Origin: Acinetobacter sp. SAAs474
GTDB taxonomy: Bacteria; Pseudomonadota; Gammaproteobacteria; Pseudomonadales; Moraxellaceae
NCBI RefSeq assembly: GCF_032823475.1
Contig: NZ_CP127915.1
Coordinates: 868,001-932,000 of the forward strand
Length of the DNA stretch: 64,000 nucleotides
Direction: 5' to 3'
Shown: positions 28,091 to 37,834 of the stretch, piece by piece
How the letters are laid out: each line of letters starts with the position of its first letter
Numbering within the stretch: position 1 is the stretch's first letter
The notes under the pieces: model-generated
Told to the model about the DNA's origin: nothing
Databases searched by the model: none
Seen by the model: the letters and a program-made list of their open reading frames with translations, nothing else
Position numbers and translations under genes: made by a program

Positions 28091-28134
28091 CGGTGAATCA
28101 TAGGTATTTTATTGCTAGCCAGAGAAATATCCTC

Positions 28135-28713
28135 ATGCTAGATGCTTTCTTTATTTCTTTAGTGATCGTTGCACTTTCTGAAATTGGCGATAAAACACAA
28201 TTATTGGCGTTGTTACTGGCGGCTAAATTCCGTAAACCTATTCCTATTTTATTGGCCATTTTTGCCGCTACGGTGATTAACCATGGTGTTTCTGCAATTT
28301 TAGGACAGTGGATTACCACGGTCCTTAGTCCTGTCGTATTATTGTGGATTGTCTCGCTGGGTTTTATTGCCATGGCCATCTGGATGCTTATTCCAGACCA
28401 GTTGGATGATCAAGATGATCATATTAATAAATGGCAAAAATATGGTGTATTTGGAACCACATTCATTCTATTTTTTCTAGCAGAAATAGGTGATAAGACA
28501 CAAATTGCAACAGTCGCATTGGCCGCTCGATTTGACAGTATTACTTGGGTTACTTTGGGAACAACGCTGGGGATTATTTTGGTCAATCTTCCAGCCGTAT
28601 TTATTGGCAATAAACTAGCCGAAAAACTTCCGATTGCGCTTATTCATAAAATTGGTGCGGCGATCTTTTTAATTATGGGTGTGGCTGCCTTGGTGCAACA
28701 TTATTTTTTCTAA
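28135..28713 (+). CDS. GDT1/UPF0016 (TMEM165) family cation exporter, probably Mn2+
   Basis: 192-residue inner-membrane protein with about six helices in two homologous halves. Each half carries the family motif E-x-GDKTQ: ALSEIGDKTQLLALLLAAKF near residues 11-30 and FLAEIGDKTQIATVALAARF near 115-135. Bacterial members such as MneA export manganese. The manganese-type riboswitch in front strongly supports that role here. The ATG at 28135 is chosen because it puts the first helix at the N-terminus; a GTG at 28093 follows AGGAG too closely (2 nt) and may be part of the expression platform. Confidence 0.88.
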   Translation: MLDAFFISLVIVALSEIGDKTQLLALLLAAKFRKPIPILLAIFAATVINHGVSAILGQWITTVLSPVVLLWIVSLGFIAMAIWMLIPDQLDDQDDHINKWQKYGVFGTTFILFFLAEIGDKTQIATVALAARFDSITWVTLGTTLGIILVNLPAVFIGNKLAEKLPIALIHKIGAAIFLIMGVAALVQHYFF

Positions 28714-29086
28714 TTTAATCTTAATCAGAATGAATCATAAAATTTTTTACTAATTAGTGCGCCATGATATGGTGATAGCAATGCTATGACCATATTGAAT
28801 ATCTGGTTTTATCACAGTGTAATGATCAGTTAAAATGACGGGATAGATGATATAGATATCGTTATCTAAAAACATTGATATTAAAACCATGATTATTGCT
28901 GAATATTGTAAAGTATTAGTCGCTGAATCTATTGATTACATTTTATTTTTTAGAATTTTACTGTGCTTATAAATTCAGTATTCAGTTATACAATCGTCTA
29001 AAAAATTAAAAAAATATTGAGTTTAAAGATGATATTTTTTAGAATTTTTCGAAAATTAATCGTCAGATAACGAGAAGTTAATAAAA
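28714..29086. other. 373-bp AT-rich intergenic region
   Basis: No gene or clear terminator. It should hold the promoter of the cysteine-cluster gene, but no convincing -35/-10 pair stands out. Confidence 0.45.
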
Positions 29087-29452
29087 ATGTTGTCTCAATT
29101 ACCTACCTCAGATGCTTGTTTAAATTGTGGTGCTTGTTGCGCTTTTTTTAGAGTTTCATTTTACTGGGCAGAGGGTTTAAATATACCTGAACATTATACG
29201 GAGCCTGTTAATTCACTATATTCATGTATGGTGGGTACCAATCAAAAAAATCCAAGATGTTCTGCACTGTCGGGTATTGTTGGTCAGGCTGTTTCTTGTG
29301 ATATTTATACACAGCGTAGTTCTTCATGTCAGGAAGTACGGGCAGGTGATCAACAATGTAATAAAGCACGTCGTGCATATCAAATGATTCCACTGATCTC
29401 AATAGATGTTATACCACCTAGTAATGATGAAGATTATGAGCGTGTAGGTTAA
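29087..29452 (+). CDS. YkgJ-type cysteine-cluster protein
   Basis: 121-residue protein of the YkgJ/Fe-S-oxidoreductase-like CxxCGxCC family. Eight or more cysteines fall in the family spacing: CLNCGACC at residues 11-18, C47, C58, C71 in VSCDIYTQR, C80 in SSCQEV and C90. Such clusters bind zinc or an iron-sulphur centre; function is unknown. GAGAAG lies ~10 nt before the ATG. It stands alone. Confidence 0.85.
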   Translation: MLSQLPTSDACLNCGACCAFFRVSFYWAEGLNIPEHYTEPVNSLYSCMVGTNQKNPRCSALSGIVGQAVSCDIYTQRSSSCQEVRAGDQQCNKARRAYQMIPLISIDVIPPSNDEDYERVG

Positions 29453-29514
29453 CAAAGTCGCTCATATTGTATATTCTAAAGGATAACGATTGACTCAATT
29501 ATTGATTGCTTTTT

Positions 29515-29539
29515 AAGAATCGCTGTTCTTTTTTTTTAG
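29515..29539 (+). terminator. Possible weak terminator after the cysteine-cluster gene
   Basis: A short AAGAA/TTCTT stem with a TCGCTG loop is followed by a T9 run. The stem is only 5 bp. Confidence 0.4.
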
Positions 29540-29643
29540 ATTTCGTATTCTTTTCTTGATGGAATCATCGCATGTAGTTATTGATTTGAAATAATTTTTT
29601 TAGAGTATTTTGTATCATAAGCGCTATTGCTATAGATAAAATT

Positions 29644-29715
29644 TATCTGCTTATCTGCTTATCTGCTTATCTGCTTATCTGCTTATCTGCTTATCTGCTT
29701 ATCTGCTTATCTGCT
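29644..29715. repeat. Octanucleotide tandem repeat, nine perfect copies
   Basis: TATCTGCT is repeated nine times without a mismatch. The unit length is not a multiple of three. On the + strand all three frames through the repeat read the same 8-residue cycle; on the minus strand the repeat encodes stops. No start codon leads into it on the + strand, so it is probably non-coding. It lies ~300 bp upstream of the omptin start codon and ~180 bp upstream of the TATAAT at 29893. The 559-bp gap 29453-30011 holds nothing else apart from a possible terminator and the omptin leader. Confidence 0.97.
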
Positions 29716-29892
29716 TGAATTTGATCAACTCAATCGCCAATTGCTAAGGGATGTGAATCAAGTGTTTGAGTTTAGAATCCAAAAAATGGTTTAATTTCTG
29801 ATATTCCATAAAATTGATATTGAGATGGTTTTTAGCTTCACACAATACAAGGTTGATAATTCAACTAAGCATTTTTTTTAATTATTTTGATA

Positions 29893-29949
29893 TATAATGC
29901 GGCGCGTGATACGGAGTATTATGGTTAATAATTTTAGTCTTTATACTCC
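29893..29949 (+). promoter_or_regulatory. Omptin promoter -10 and leader hairpin
   Basis: TATAAT at 29893-29898 has no good -35 at 16-18 nt. Just downstream GGAGTAT (29913-29919) can pair with ATACTCC (29943-29949), placing a hairpin in the 5' leader. The missing -35 suggests activator dependence. No Shine-Dalgarno is obvious before the ATG at 30012. Confidence 0.5.
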
Positions 29950-30011
29950 CGATAATAATAAAAAGTTGACTTAATCCATACCTCTAAACTTATAGATTTT
30001 AATAAAACCCT

Positions 30012-30962
30012 ATGAATAAATATATATTACTTTTTATTTTAAGCCCGAATTTGGCTTATGCAACAGCTGATATTGCATCAGGTCATTTAACGACTCAAAA
30101 AATTTCTGTGGCATTATCTTCAGGTTTAATGTTGAATGGTGGTAAAGCCAAAGAGTTTGTTTATATAGATGATATTAAACGTTCACAACTCAACTGGGAC
30201 ATTAAAAATGCGCCAATCATTAAAGCGGACTTATCTTGGCAACCTTTCTCTTGGTTAAGCTTAAATGCCAATGCTTGGACCACCGTGACCCAAAGTTCTT
30301 CTTTAGTGATGTCGGATTTTGATTATACGGATCAAACTGATGCTAAATTGATGACAGATTGGTCATATCATCCAGATACTAAGATGAAATATGCCAATCA
30401 AGTTGATCTGAATGCACAGCTGTTTGCCTTGTCTGATACTCAGTATAAAGCGGGTTTTGTCGTTGGCTACCAACAAAATAAATTTAATTGGAATTCTAAA
30501 GGTGGAATATATCGTTATAGCTTGACTGATCATGATGGCAATTATATTCCTGGTACAGCACAAATGTTCAGTGGTGAATTTGATAAAAAAAATGATAAAG
30601 GTATTGATTATAAACAGATCTATCGAATGCCTTATATCGGTCTTAATGCACAATATGACAATCAAAAAATTTCACTAGGAGCAACTGTTAAATATAGTGC
30701 ATGGGTCACGGCAAAAGATGTAGATCATCATTATGCCCGAGAGACTGTTTTTTATAGTCAAGTCAAAAATATGGATTATTATGGTGTCAATTTAAATGCG
30801 GGCTATTATATCCGTCCAGATACCCAGTTATTTACTGCATTTGAGTGGAATAAATATCGCGAAAAAATGGGTAAAACCCATCAAACAGACAATATTCAGG
30901 GACAAGGATCTTTATCCAGTCAATTTCAGAATTTGAGTTTAGGAATTAAATATTATTTTTAA
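30012..30962 (+). CDS. Omptin family outer-membrane aspartyl protease (OmpT/Pla-like)
   Basis: 316-residue outer-membrane protease. A signal peptide ends LAYA near residue 17. Family landmarks follow OmpT throughout: GGKAKEFVY (OmpT GKTKERVY), SQLNWDIKNAPIIKADLSW, SYHPDTKMKYANQVDLN, YRMPYIGLNAQY, VKYSAWV and LNAGYYI. All four catalytic residues are present: D102 and D104 in MSDFDY, and D238 and H240 in KDVDHHY. It ends in phenylalanine as beta-barrels do. Omptins cleave at basic residues of host peptides and surface proteins and need lipopolysaccharide for activity. They are best known from Enterobacterales, so presence here is unusual and may reflect transfer. Confidence 0.93.
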   Translation: MNKYILLFILSPNLAYATADIASGHLTTQKISVALSSGLMLNGGKAKEFVYIDDIKRSQLNWDIKNAPIIKADLSWQPFSWLSLNANAWTTVTQSSSLVMSDFDYTDQTDAKLMTDWSYHPDTKMKYANQVDLNAQLFALSDTQYKAGFVVGYQQNKFNWNSKGGIYRYSLTDHDGNYIPGTAQMFSGEFDKKNDKGIDYKQIYRMPYIGLNAQYDNQKISLGATVKYSAWVTAKDVDHHYARETVFYSQVKNMDYYGVNLNAGYYIRPDTQLFTAFEWNKYREKMGKTHQTDNIQGQGSLSSQFQNLSLGIKYYF

Positions 30963-30972
30963 GTGATGATTG

Positions 30973-31017
30973 CTGCCGAAATAGTGTGTAGAGAAGGATT
31001 TTGCGCTATTTTGGCAG
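30973..31017. terminator. Inverted repeat after the omptin gene
   Basis: CTGCCGAAATAG at 30973-30984 pairs with CTATTTTGGCAG at 31006-31017 (one G-T pair, 21-nt loop). No strong U-tract follows; it is a likely 3' hairpin. The remaining ~285 bp to guaB hold only the guaB promoter region (TATAAT at 31268-31273, weak -35). Confidence 0.5.
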
Positions 31018-31275
31018 TTATTATGCAATCGGTATTCTCAGTAAATATGCTGAATATCCAATTGATTTAGACTTTAAGTTTTCTTGATTAAGTTAAATTC
31101 TGACGCTTGTTATCCTGCGTAGCCACCAAATGTTATGATTATTTTTTATGAAAATTGATTGCTGAATCAGTAATATCATCGTGCGGTTACATTTTACCTT
31201 ATCGTATCTGATTTAAAATAAATCGGAATATTTACAGATTAAAATGAAATTTTAGTCTAAATTTGTTTATAATAG

Positions 31276-32769
<1,494 letters not shown>

Positions 32770-32784
32770 TTGTTCATTTATCTC

Positions 32785-32815
32785 ATAAAGCCGTCACTTG
32801 ATGACGGCTTTATTA
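32785..32815 (+). terminator. Rho-independent terminator of guaB
   Basis: ATAAAGCCGTCA at 32785-32796 pairs with TGACGGCTTTAT at 32802-32813 around a 5-nt loop, in T-rich sequence. Confidence 0.88.
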
Positions 32816-32898
32816 TTTCTACGATGAGCAAGTTATTATAATGTTATAATATAGTTATTAAGGGAAAGATACCGATAGAATTTAAAAGAGAGCACAAC

Positions 32899-34230
32899 AT
32901 GAGTTATTTTGGTACCGATGGAATTCGTGGTAAATTTGGCGAACTCCCTATCACACCTGAATTCGCGCTTAAATTGGGATTTGCAGCGGGTAAGGTATTA
33001 AAAAACTACAGTACAAAAACTAAACCGATTGTTGTTTTGGGTAAAGATACACGACTTTCTGGTTATATTTTAGAGGCCGCATTACAAGCTGGATTAAATG
33101 CAGCAGGTGTGTATGTACATTTATTAGGGCCATTGCCTACACCTGCAATTGCGCATTTAACACGTGCATTACATGCCAGTTTGGGGATTGTGATTTCAGC
33201 TTCGCATAACCCATATCAAGATAATGGAATCAAGTTTTTTTCTGGTGAAGGTAAAAAATTACCAGATGATGTCCAAGATGCGATTAATCGAGAATTGGAA
33301 CAAGAGATTAAAATTGAAGATACGGCAAATTTGGGTAAAAGTGTTCGTGTAAAAGACGCCAACGGTCGTTATATTGAATTTTGTAAATCAACTTTCCCTT
33401 ATCATTTTGATTTATCAAATTTAAAAATTGTCGTCGACTGTGCTAATGGTGCAGCATATAACGTTGGTCCTGCGGTATTTCGTGAGTTAGGTGCCAAAGT
33501 CATCGCATTATACAATGAACCTGATGGTTTAAATATTAATAAAAATTGTGGTTCTACTCATCCAGAAAATTTACAAAAAGCGGTCATTAAGCATCAGGCA
33601 GATTTAGGGATTGCTTTTGATGGTGATGCTGATCGTGTGATTATGGTAGATAAGTATGGTCAACAAGTTACAGGTGATCATATTTTATATATTTTAGCGA
33701 CCCAAGCCGCTCATAAACCAGATGGCATTGTGGGAACTTTAATGAGTAATATGGCATTAGAGTTAGCACTGGAAAAAGCCAATGTTGCATTTTTACGTGC
33801 AAATGTAGGTGATCGTTATGTATTACAAGGTTTACAACAGAAAGGTTGGTTATTGGGTGGAGAGCCTTCTGGCCATATTTTGACTTTAGATAAAAGTACG
33901 ACAGGAGATGCCATTATTGCATCTTTACAAGTGCTTACAGTCATGATTGAACAAAATAAAGCGTTACATGAATTACTTGAAGGCTTTCAATTATTACCAA
34001 ATGTATTAGTCAATGTTCATCTGTCTAAAATGTTTGATCCCTATTCGGTTCCATTGCTGGTTGATGCATTTCAACAGGCAGAACAACAATTAAAAGGCCG
34101 TGGTCGTTTGCTGATTCGTAAATCAGGCACTGAGCCTGTAATTCGTGTTATGGTTGAAGGTGAGGATTTGCAAGAAGTCACCACTTTGGCAAATCAACTT
34201 GCCGATACTGTTAAAATGAATGCAGTTTAA
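32899..34230 (+). CDS. glmM: Phosphoglucosamine mutase
   Basis: 443-residue alpha-D-phosphohexomutase that converts glucosamine-6-P to glucosamine-1-P for UDP-GlcNAc. It starts [14 protein letters not shown] as the family does. The phosphoserine loop [16 protein letters not shown] is near residues 98-113, the Mg site [13 protein letters not shown] near 240, GGEPSGHI near 323, and the phosphate-binding [15 protein letters not shown] near the end. pdxH follows after 11 nt and recJ 1 nt after that, making a glmM-pdxH-recJ operon. Confidence 0.97.
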   Translation: MSYFGTDGIRGKFGELPITPEFALKLGFAAGKVLKNYSTKTKPIVVLGKDTRLSGYILEAALQAGLNAAGVYVHLLGPLPTPAIAHLTRALHASLGIVISASHNPYQDNGIKFFSGEGKKLPDDVQDAINRELEQEIKIEDTANLGKSVRVKDANGRYIEFCKSTFPYHFDLSNLKIVVDCANGAAYNVGPAVFRELGAKVIALYNEPDGLNINKNCGSTHPENLQKAVIKHQADLGIAFDGDADRVIMVDKYGQQVTGDHILYILATQAAHKPDGIVGTLMSNMALELALEKANVAFLRANVGDRYVLQGLQQKGWLLGGEPSGHILTLDKSTTGDAIIASLQVLTVMIEQNKALHELLEGFQLLPNVLVNVHLSKMFDPYSVPLLVDAFQQAEQQLKGRGRLLIRKSGTEPVIRVMVEGEDLQEVTTLANQLADTVKMNAV

Positions 34231-34241
34231 GAGGTTGAAAA

Positions 34242-34898
34242 ATGAATGATTTAATTAAAGACTTAAGTGAGTTGCGCTTAAGTTATGAAAAAGATGAATT
34301 ATATGAAGATTGTGTAGATCAATCACCTCATGAGCAATTTTTAACTTGGTTTAATCATGCATTAGAATCAAAATTACACGAACCTTATGCAATGTCGTTG
34401 GCCACAGCAAATGCCCAAGGTCATCCACATGTGAGAACCGTATTACTGCGTGGAGCGACTGAGCAAGGTTATGACTTCTATACCAATTATGATAGTCAAA
34501 AAGGTTTAGATTTGGCTGTAAATCCTTATGCAGAATTATTATTTTATTGGCCTGAACAAGAGCGTCAAATTCGTGTGAGTGGGCAGGTCATTAAAATATC
34601 TGAACAAGAATCGACTGATTATTATCATAAGCGTCCACGTGATAGCCAAATTGCAGCGCACATTAGTACACCACAAAGTGGTGTAATTGCGAGTCGCCAA
34701 GCATTACAGGATCGTTTTGAACAATTAAAACAGCAGGTTGAAGATCAAGTTACTTTGACTAAACCAGAATTTTGGGGAGGCTATCGTTTAGCGCCTGAAT
34801 ATTATGAGTTTTGGCAAGGTCGTCCGAATCGTCTACATGATCGTTTAATCTATAAAAAAATGGATGGGTTTTGGAAATTACAGCGACTGATGCCTTAA
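34242..34898 (+). CDS. pdxH: Pyridoxamine 5'-phosphate oxidase
   Basis: 218-residue FMN enzyme that oxidises PNP or PMP to pyridoxal 5'-phosphate. The FMN and substrate signatures are visible: RTVLLRGATEQGYDFYTNYDSQKG near residues 63-86, ELLFYWPEQERQIRVSGQV near 94-112, and the C-terminal EFWQGRPNRLHDRLIY. The length is normal. It lies in a tight series with glmM and recJ. Confidence 0.96.
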   Translation: MNDLIKDLSELRLSYEKDELYEDCVDQSPHEQFLTWFNHALESKLHEPYAMSLATANAQGHPHVRTVLLRGATEQGYDFYTNYDSQKGLDLAVNPYAELLFYWPEQERQIRVSGQVIKISEQESTDYYHKRPRDSQIAAHISTPQSGVIASRQALQDRFEQLKQQVEDQVTLTKPEFWGGYRLAPEYYEFWQGRPNRLHDRLIYKKMDGFWKLQRLMP

Positions 34899-34899
34899 T

Positions 34900-36618
34900 A
34901 TGTCAAAAGTTTCTATTCAAGCTAGACCATTGATTTCACACCCTGATTTATTTCAGGGTGTGCCTGCTTTTATGGCAAAAATATTAGCAGCGCGTGGTTT
35001 ACAATCTGCGCAAGAATTAGAGTTAAAATTAAAATATTTGTTGGCTCCAAGCATGAAAGGGCTTCAGCAGGCTGTGACACTGTTAGATCGCGCGATTGAT
35101 CAAGGGCAACAGATCTTGATTATCGGGGATTATGATGCAGATGGTGCGACCAGTACTGCTTTAATGGTTCTTGTATTGCGTCAGATGGGGGCGAATGTTA
35201 ATTATATCGTACCAAATCGTTTTAAGTATGGTTATGGTCTAACGCCAGCGATTGTGGATTTAGCTGTTCAACGTTTTCGTCCTGATCTATTGGTGACGGT
35301 GGATAACGGTATTTCAAGCCATGCCGGTGTTGAACAAGCACATGCTTATGGTATACAGGTCATTATTACCGATCATCATTTAACCACAAAGGCGATTCCA
35401 GACGCAGAGGCAGTGGTTAATCCAAATCAATTAGATTGTGAGTTTCCAAGCAAAGCCTTGGCAGGTGTTGGGGTGGCATTTTATGTCTTGGCGAGTTTAT
35501 CGACTTATCGTAAGTCACAACAGAAAAGCTATGCCACAGTTACCACATATTTAGATTTAGTGGCTTTAGGGACTTATGCAGATGTTGCCAGTTTAGATTA
35601 TAACAATCGAATTTTAGTCGACGCTGGAGTAAAACGTATTCAACAAAATTTATGTCGCCCCGGGATTTGTGCTTTATTAGATATTGCTGGACGTGAGACG
35701 ACACAATTTACTGCTCAAGATTTAGGATTTTTACTTGGCCCTCGTCTCAATGCTGCTGGGCGTATGGATACCATGGATATTGGTATTGAGTGTTTATTGG
35801 CTGATGATTTTCATACCGCATATCCATTGGCGCAAAAACTCAATCAGTTAAACCTTGAACGTCGTCAAGTCGAAAGTCAAATGAAACAAGAGGCATTGAT
35901 CACATTAGATCAATTGCAGATTGATCAGCAGCAATTACCGGCAGCATTAATTGTTTTTGAACAGCATTGGCATCAGGGTGTGATTGGCATTGTAGCAGGT
36001 CGTTTAAAAGAGCAGTTTTATCGTCCAGCAATTGTTTTTGCACCAGATGAAGACGGTCTTCATTTAAAGGGTTCAGCGCGCTCTATTGAAGGCATTCATA
36101 TTCGAGATGCTATCGAACAGATTGCTGAACGTTATCCTGATATGATTCGCTATTTTGGTGGACATGCGGCAGCTGCAGGATTAACGATTAAAAAAGATCA
36201 GTTTGAAGCATTTAAAAATGTTTTTCAGCAATTGATACAGACATATCCAGCCGATGTATTTAATCCGATTCTTTTCACTGATGGTGAGCTTCCTAGCGAC
36301 GCTTTTCAGTTGGCGACAGTCGATTTAATTCAACAGTTTGGTCCATGGGGACAGCATTTTCCTTGTCCTGTTTTTCATGGGGTATTTAATGTGCTGGATA
36401 TGAAGTGGTTAAAAGATCAGCATCTTAAATTAAAACTTGCTTTAGCGAATGGTCAAGTCATAGATGCCATTGCATTTAATGCAATTGAAGAATATCCCTT
36501 GAATACGGCGATTAATACGGTGTATTTGGTGTATGAATTAGAAAAAAATGTCTTTAAAGGACAGGCCAGCATACAGTTAAAGATTCAACATTTAAATCTC
36601 TTAAATCGCCCACATTGA
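34900..36618 (+). CDS. recJ: Single-strand-specific exonuclease RecJ
   Basis: 572-residue 5'-3' ssDNA exonuclease of the DHH family, acting in recombination and repair. The motifs are LIIGDYDADGATSTALMV near residues 77-94, VTVDNGISSHAG, IITDHHLTT near 155 (the DHH), and VGVAFYVLASL with LGPRLNAAGRMD. The DHHA1 motif is GGHAAAAGLTI near 423, with an OB fold at the C-terminus. The ATG starts 1 nt after the pdxH stop, so translation is likely coupled. Confidence 0.97.
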   Translation: MSKVSIQARPLISHPDLFQGVPAFMAKILAARGLQSAQELELKLKYLLAPSMKGLQQAVTLLDRAIDQGQQILIIGDYDADGATSTALMVLVLRQMGANVNYIVPNRFKYGYGLTPAIVDLAVQRFRPDLLVTVDNGISSHAGVEQAHAYGIQVIITDHHLTTKAIPDAEAVVNPNQLDCEFPSKALAGVGVAFYVLASLSTYRKSQQKSYATVTTYLDLVALGTYADVASLDYNNRILVDAGVKRIQQNLCRPGICALLDIAGRETTQFTAQDLGFLLGPRLNAAGRMDTMDIGIECLLADDFHTAYPLAQKLNQLNLERRQVESQMKQEALITLDQLQIDQQQLPAALIVFEQHWHQGVIGIVAGRLKEQFYRPAIVFAPDEDGLHLKGSARSIEGIHIRDAIEQIAERYPDMIRYFGGHAAAAGLTIKKDQFEAFKNVFQQLIQTYPADVFNPILFTDGELPSDAFQLATVDLIQQFGPWGQHFPCPVFHGVFNVLDMKWLKDQHLKLKLALANGQVIDAIAFNAIEEYPLNTAINTVYLVYELEKNVFKGQASIQLKIQHLNLLNRPH

Positions 36619-36648
36619 GATAGATGGATTTATCATAATGATTGGATG

Positions 36649-36682
36649 AAAAAATTAAGGAGTTTATGACTAAACTCCTTAA
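36649..36682 (-). terminator. Rho-independent terminator of the porin gene
   Basis: TTAAGGAGTTTA at 36655-36666 pairs perfectly with TAAACTCCTTAA at 36671-36682 around TGAC. The A6 run at 36649-36654 gives the U-tract for the minus-strand gene; it can also stop recJ transcripts. Confidence 0.88.
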
Positions 36683-36705
36683 ATATCGATATGATATTGA
36701 TGGTT

Positions 36706-37482
36706 TTAGAAGCGGTATTTTGCAGCTAGACCATATGAGGTATAATCATTATGATTAAGTTTACCAAAACCGACACGACCTTCTAAACTGATTTGTTGTG
36801 TAAAGAATTTATTGGCTTTGATGCCATATTCTCTATTGTCTAGAGAATTATTTTTGTAGAAATCTGCACCTAAGCTAAAGGTTTTATCCAGATAGTAATC
36901 GGCAGCAACGTTATATTCACGGGTTTTACCAAAGGTTGCGCCTGCTTCAAAATTAACATCTTGTCCATTACTGATTTGAGTGACATATTTAGCACGTAGG
37001 CTTGGAGAAGTACGATGAATGTTATCGTTTCTAAAGCCCTTTGCACCAACTGCAACCAACATACCTGGAATTGGTAGATAACCAACTTCAGCTGCATAAG
37101 TGGTTGTATTTAAATTCGGCATATTGTTATATTTAATATCTTTACGGCCAATTTCAGCACTTGCATAAAAATCAGAATTAGGCACAAAATATTCAGCGCC
37201 AATTGAATAATCATGCAGTTTTGCGGAATCAACTTTACTATAGCTATATTGAGCTTTAACGTTGCTGGCACGATCTAAGTACGCAGCTTCTGCAAGTGGT
37301 GAATTACGGACTTGTACGGGTTTAAAATATGCTGTGCCATTTACCCCATATAAACCACTGGTACTGCCATGATCAGGATCCGTTAGGCCAGCAGAGAGAC
37401 CGACTTCTGCTTGGTAAGCATGTGCTGTTCCTACGACTGAAAGAGCCGAAAATAATGCCGAAGCAATTGCAAGTTTTTTCAT
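36706..37482 (-). CDS. Acinetobacter-type putative porin (Omp33-36 relative)
   Basis: 258-residue outer-membrane beta-barrel. The signal peptide is MKKLAIASALFSALSVVGTAHA. The mature part starts YQAEVGLSAGLTD and ends in KYRF. SPLAEAAYLDRASNVKAQYSYSK closely parallels GPLAEAAFLNQASNVAVAYNFGK of the porin at 59540-60421, and both end with a (L/V)(A/N)AKYRF/AQYRF strand, so the two genes are paralogues. Function is probably small-solute passage. It is monocistronic with its own terminator. Confidence 0.85.
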   Translation of the reverse strand: MKKLAIASALFSALSVVGTAHAYQAEVGLSAGLTDPDHGSTSGLYGVNGTAYFKPVQVRNSPLAEAAYLDRASNVKAQYSYSKVDSAKLHDYSIGAEYFVPNSDFYASAEIGRKDIKYNNMPNLNTTTYAAEVGYLPIPGMLVAVGAKGFRNDNIHRTSPSLRAKYVTQISNGQDVNFEAGATFGKTREYNVAADYYLDKTFSLGADFYKNNSLDNREYGIKANKFFTQQISLEGRVGFGKLNHNDYTSYGLAAKYRF

Positions 37483-37834
37483 AGTTTGGCACCTTCTTAT
37501 AAAATCGTTTTACATTTTTTGTTACATCTTCAGTGTAAACCAAAGTGATATGATGAGAAAATACTGAAAAGTATATTAAGTTAAATTAAAGCGATAAAAA
37601 ATAATCTATCTTATTGAATATCATTGTATATATATAAATGTAGGTTTTTGTTAACTCTCGATCGTACTGAATTTAAAGCATGATTTTTTGTAGATTCACT
37701 GGCTAAGCAGAGGCTTACCATGAAGCAGTCAGTGGCTAACGATCATGATGATAGCTGATCACGCTCTGTTTGATGAATCGCTCTATGTTATACTTTAACG
37801 TTATAAAGTTTTAACTTGATTGAGAGCTTGTTAC
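37483..37834. other. 352-bp divergent intergenic region, porin / prfB
   Basis: No frame. A TATACT -10 at 37789-37794 (weak -35) is a likely prfB promoter; AT-rich sequence near 37510-37630 should hold the porin promoter. Nothing else was recognised. Confidence 0.5.

Noticed and set aside
28093..28134. GTG at 28093 as the start of the GDT1-family gene
   Set aside because: It is only 2 nt after AGGAG and adds a non-hydrophobic, non-conserved extension; the ATG at 28135 fits the family better.
29644..29715. Tandem repeat considered as a CRISPR array
   Set aside because: Units are 8 bp with no spacers; it is a simple-sequence repeat.
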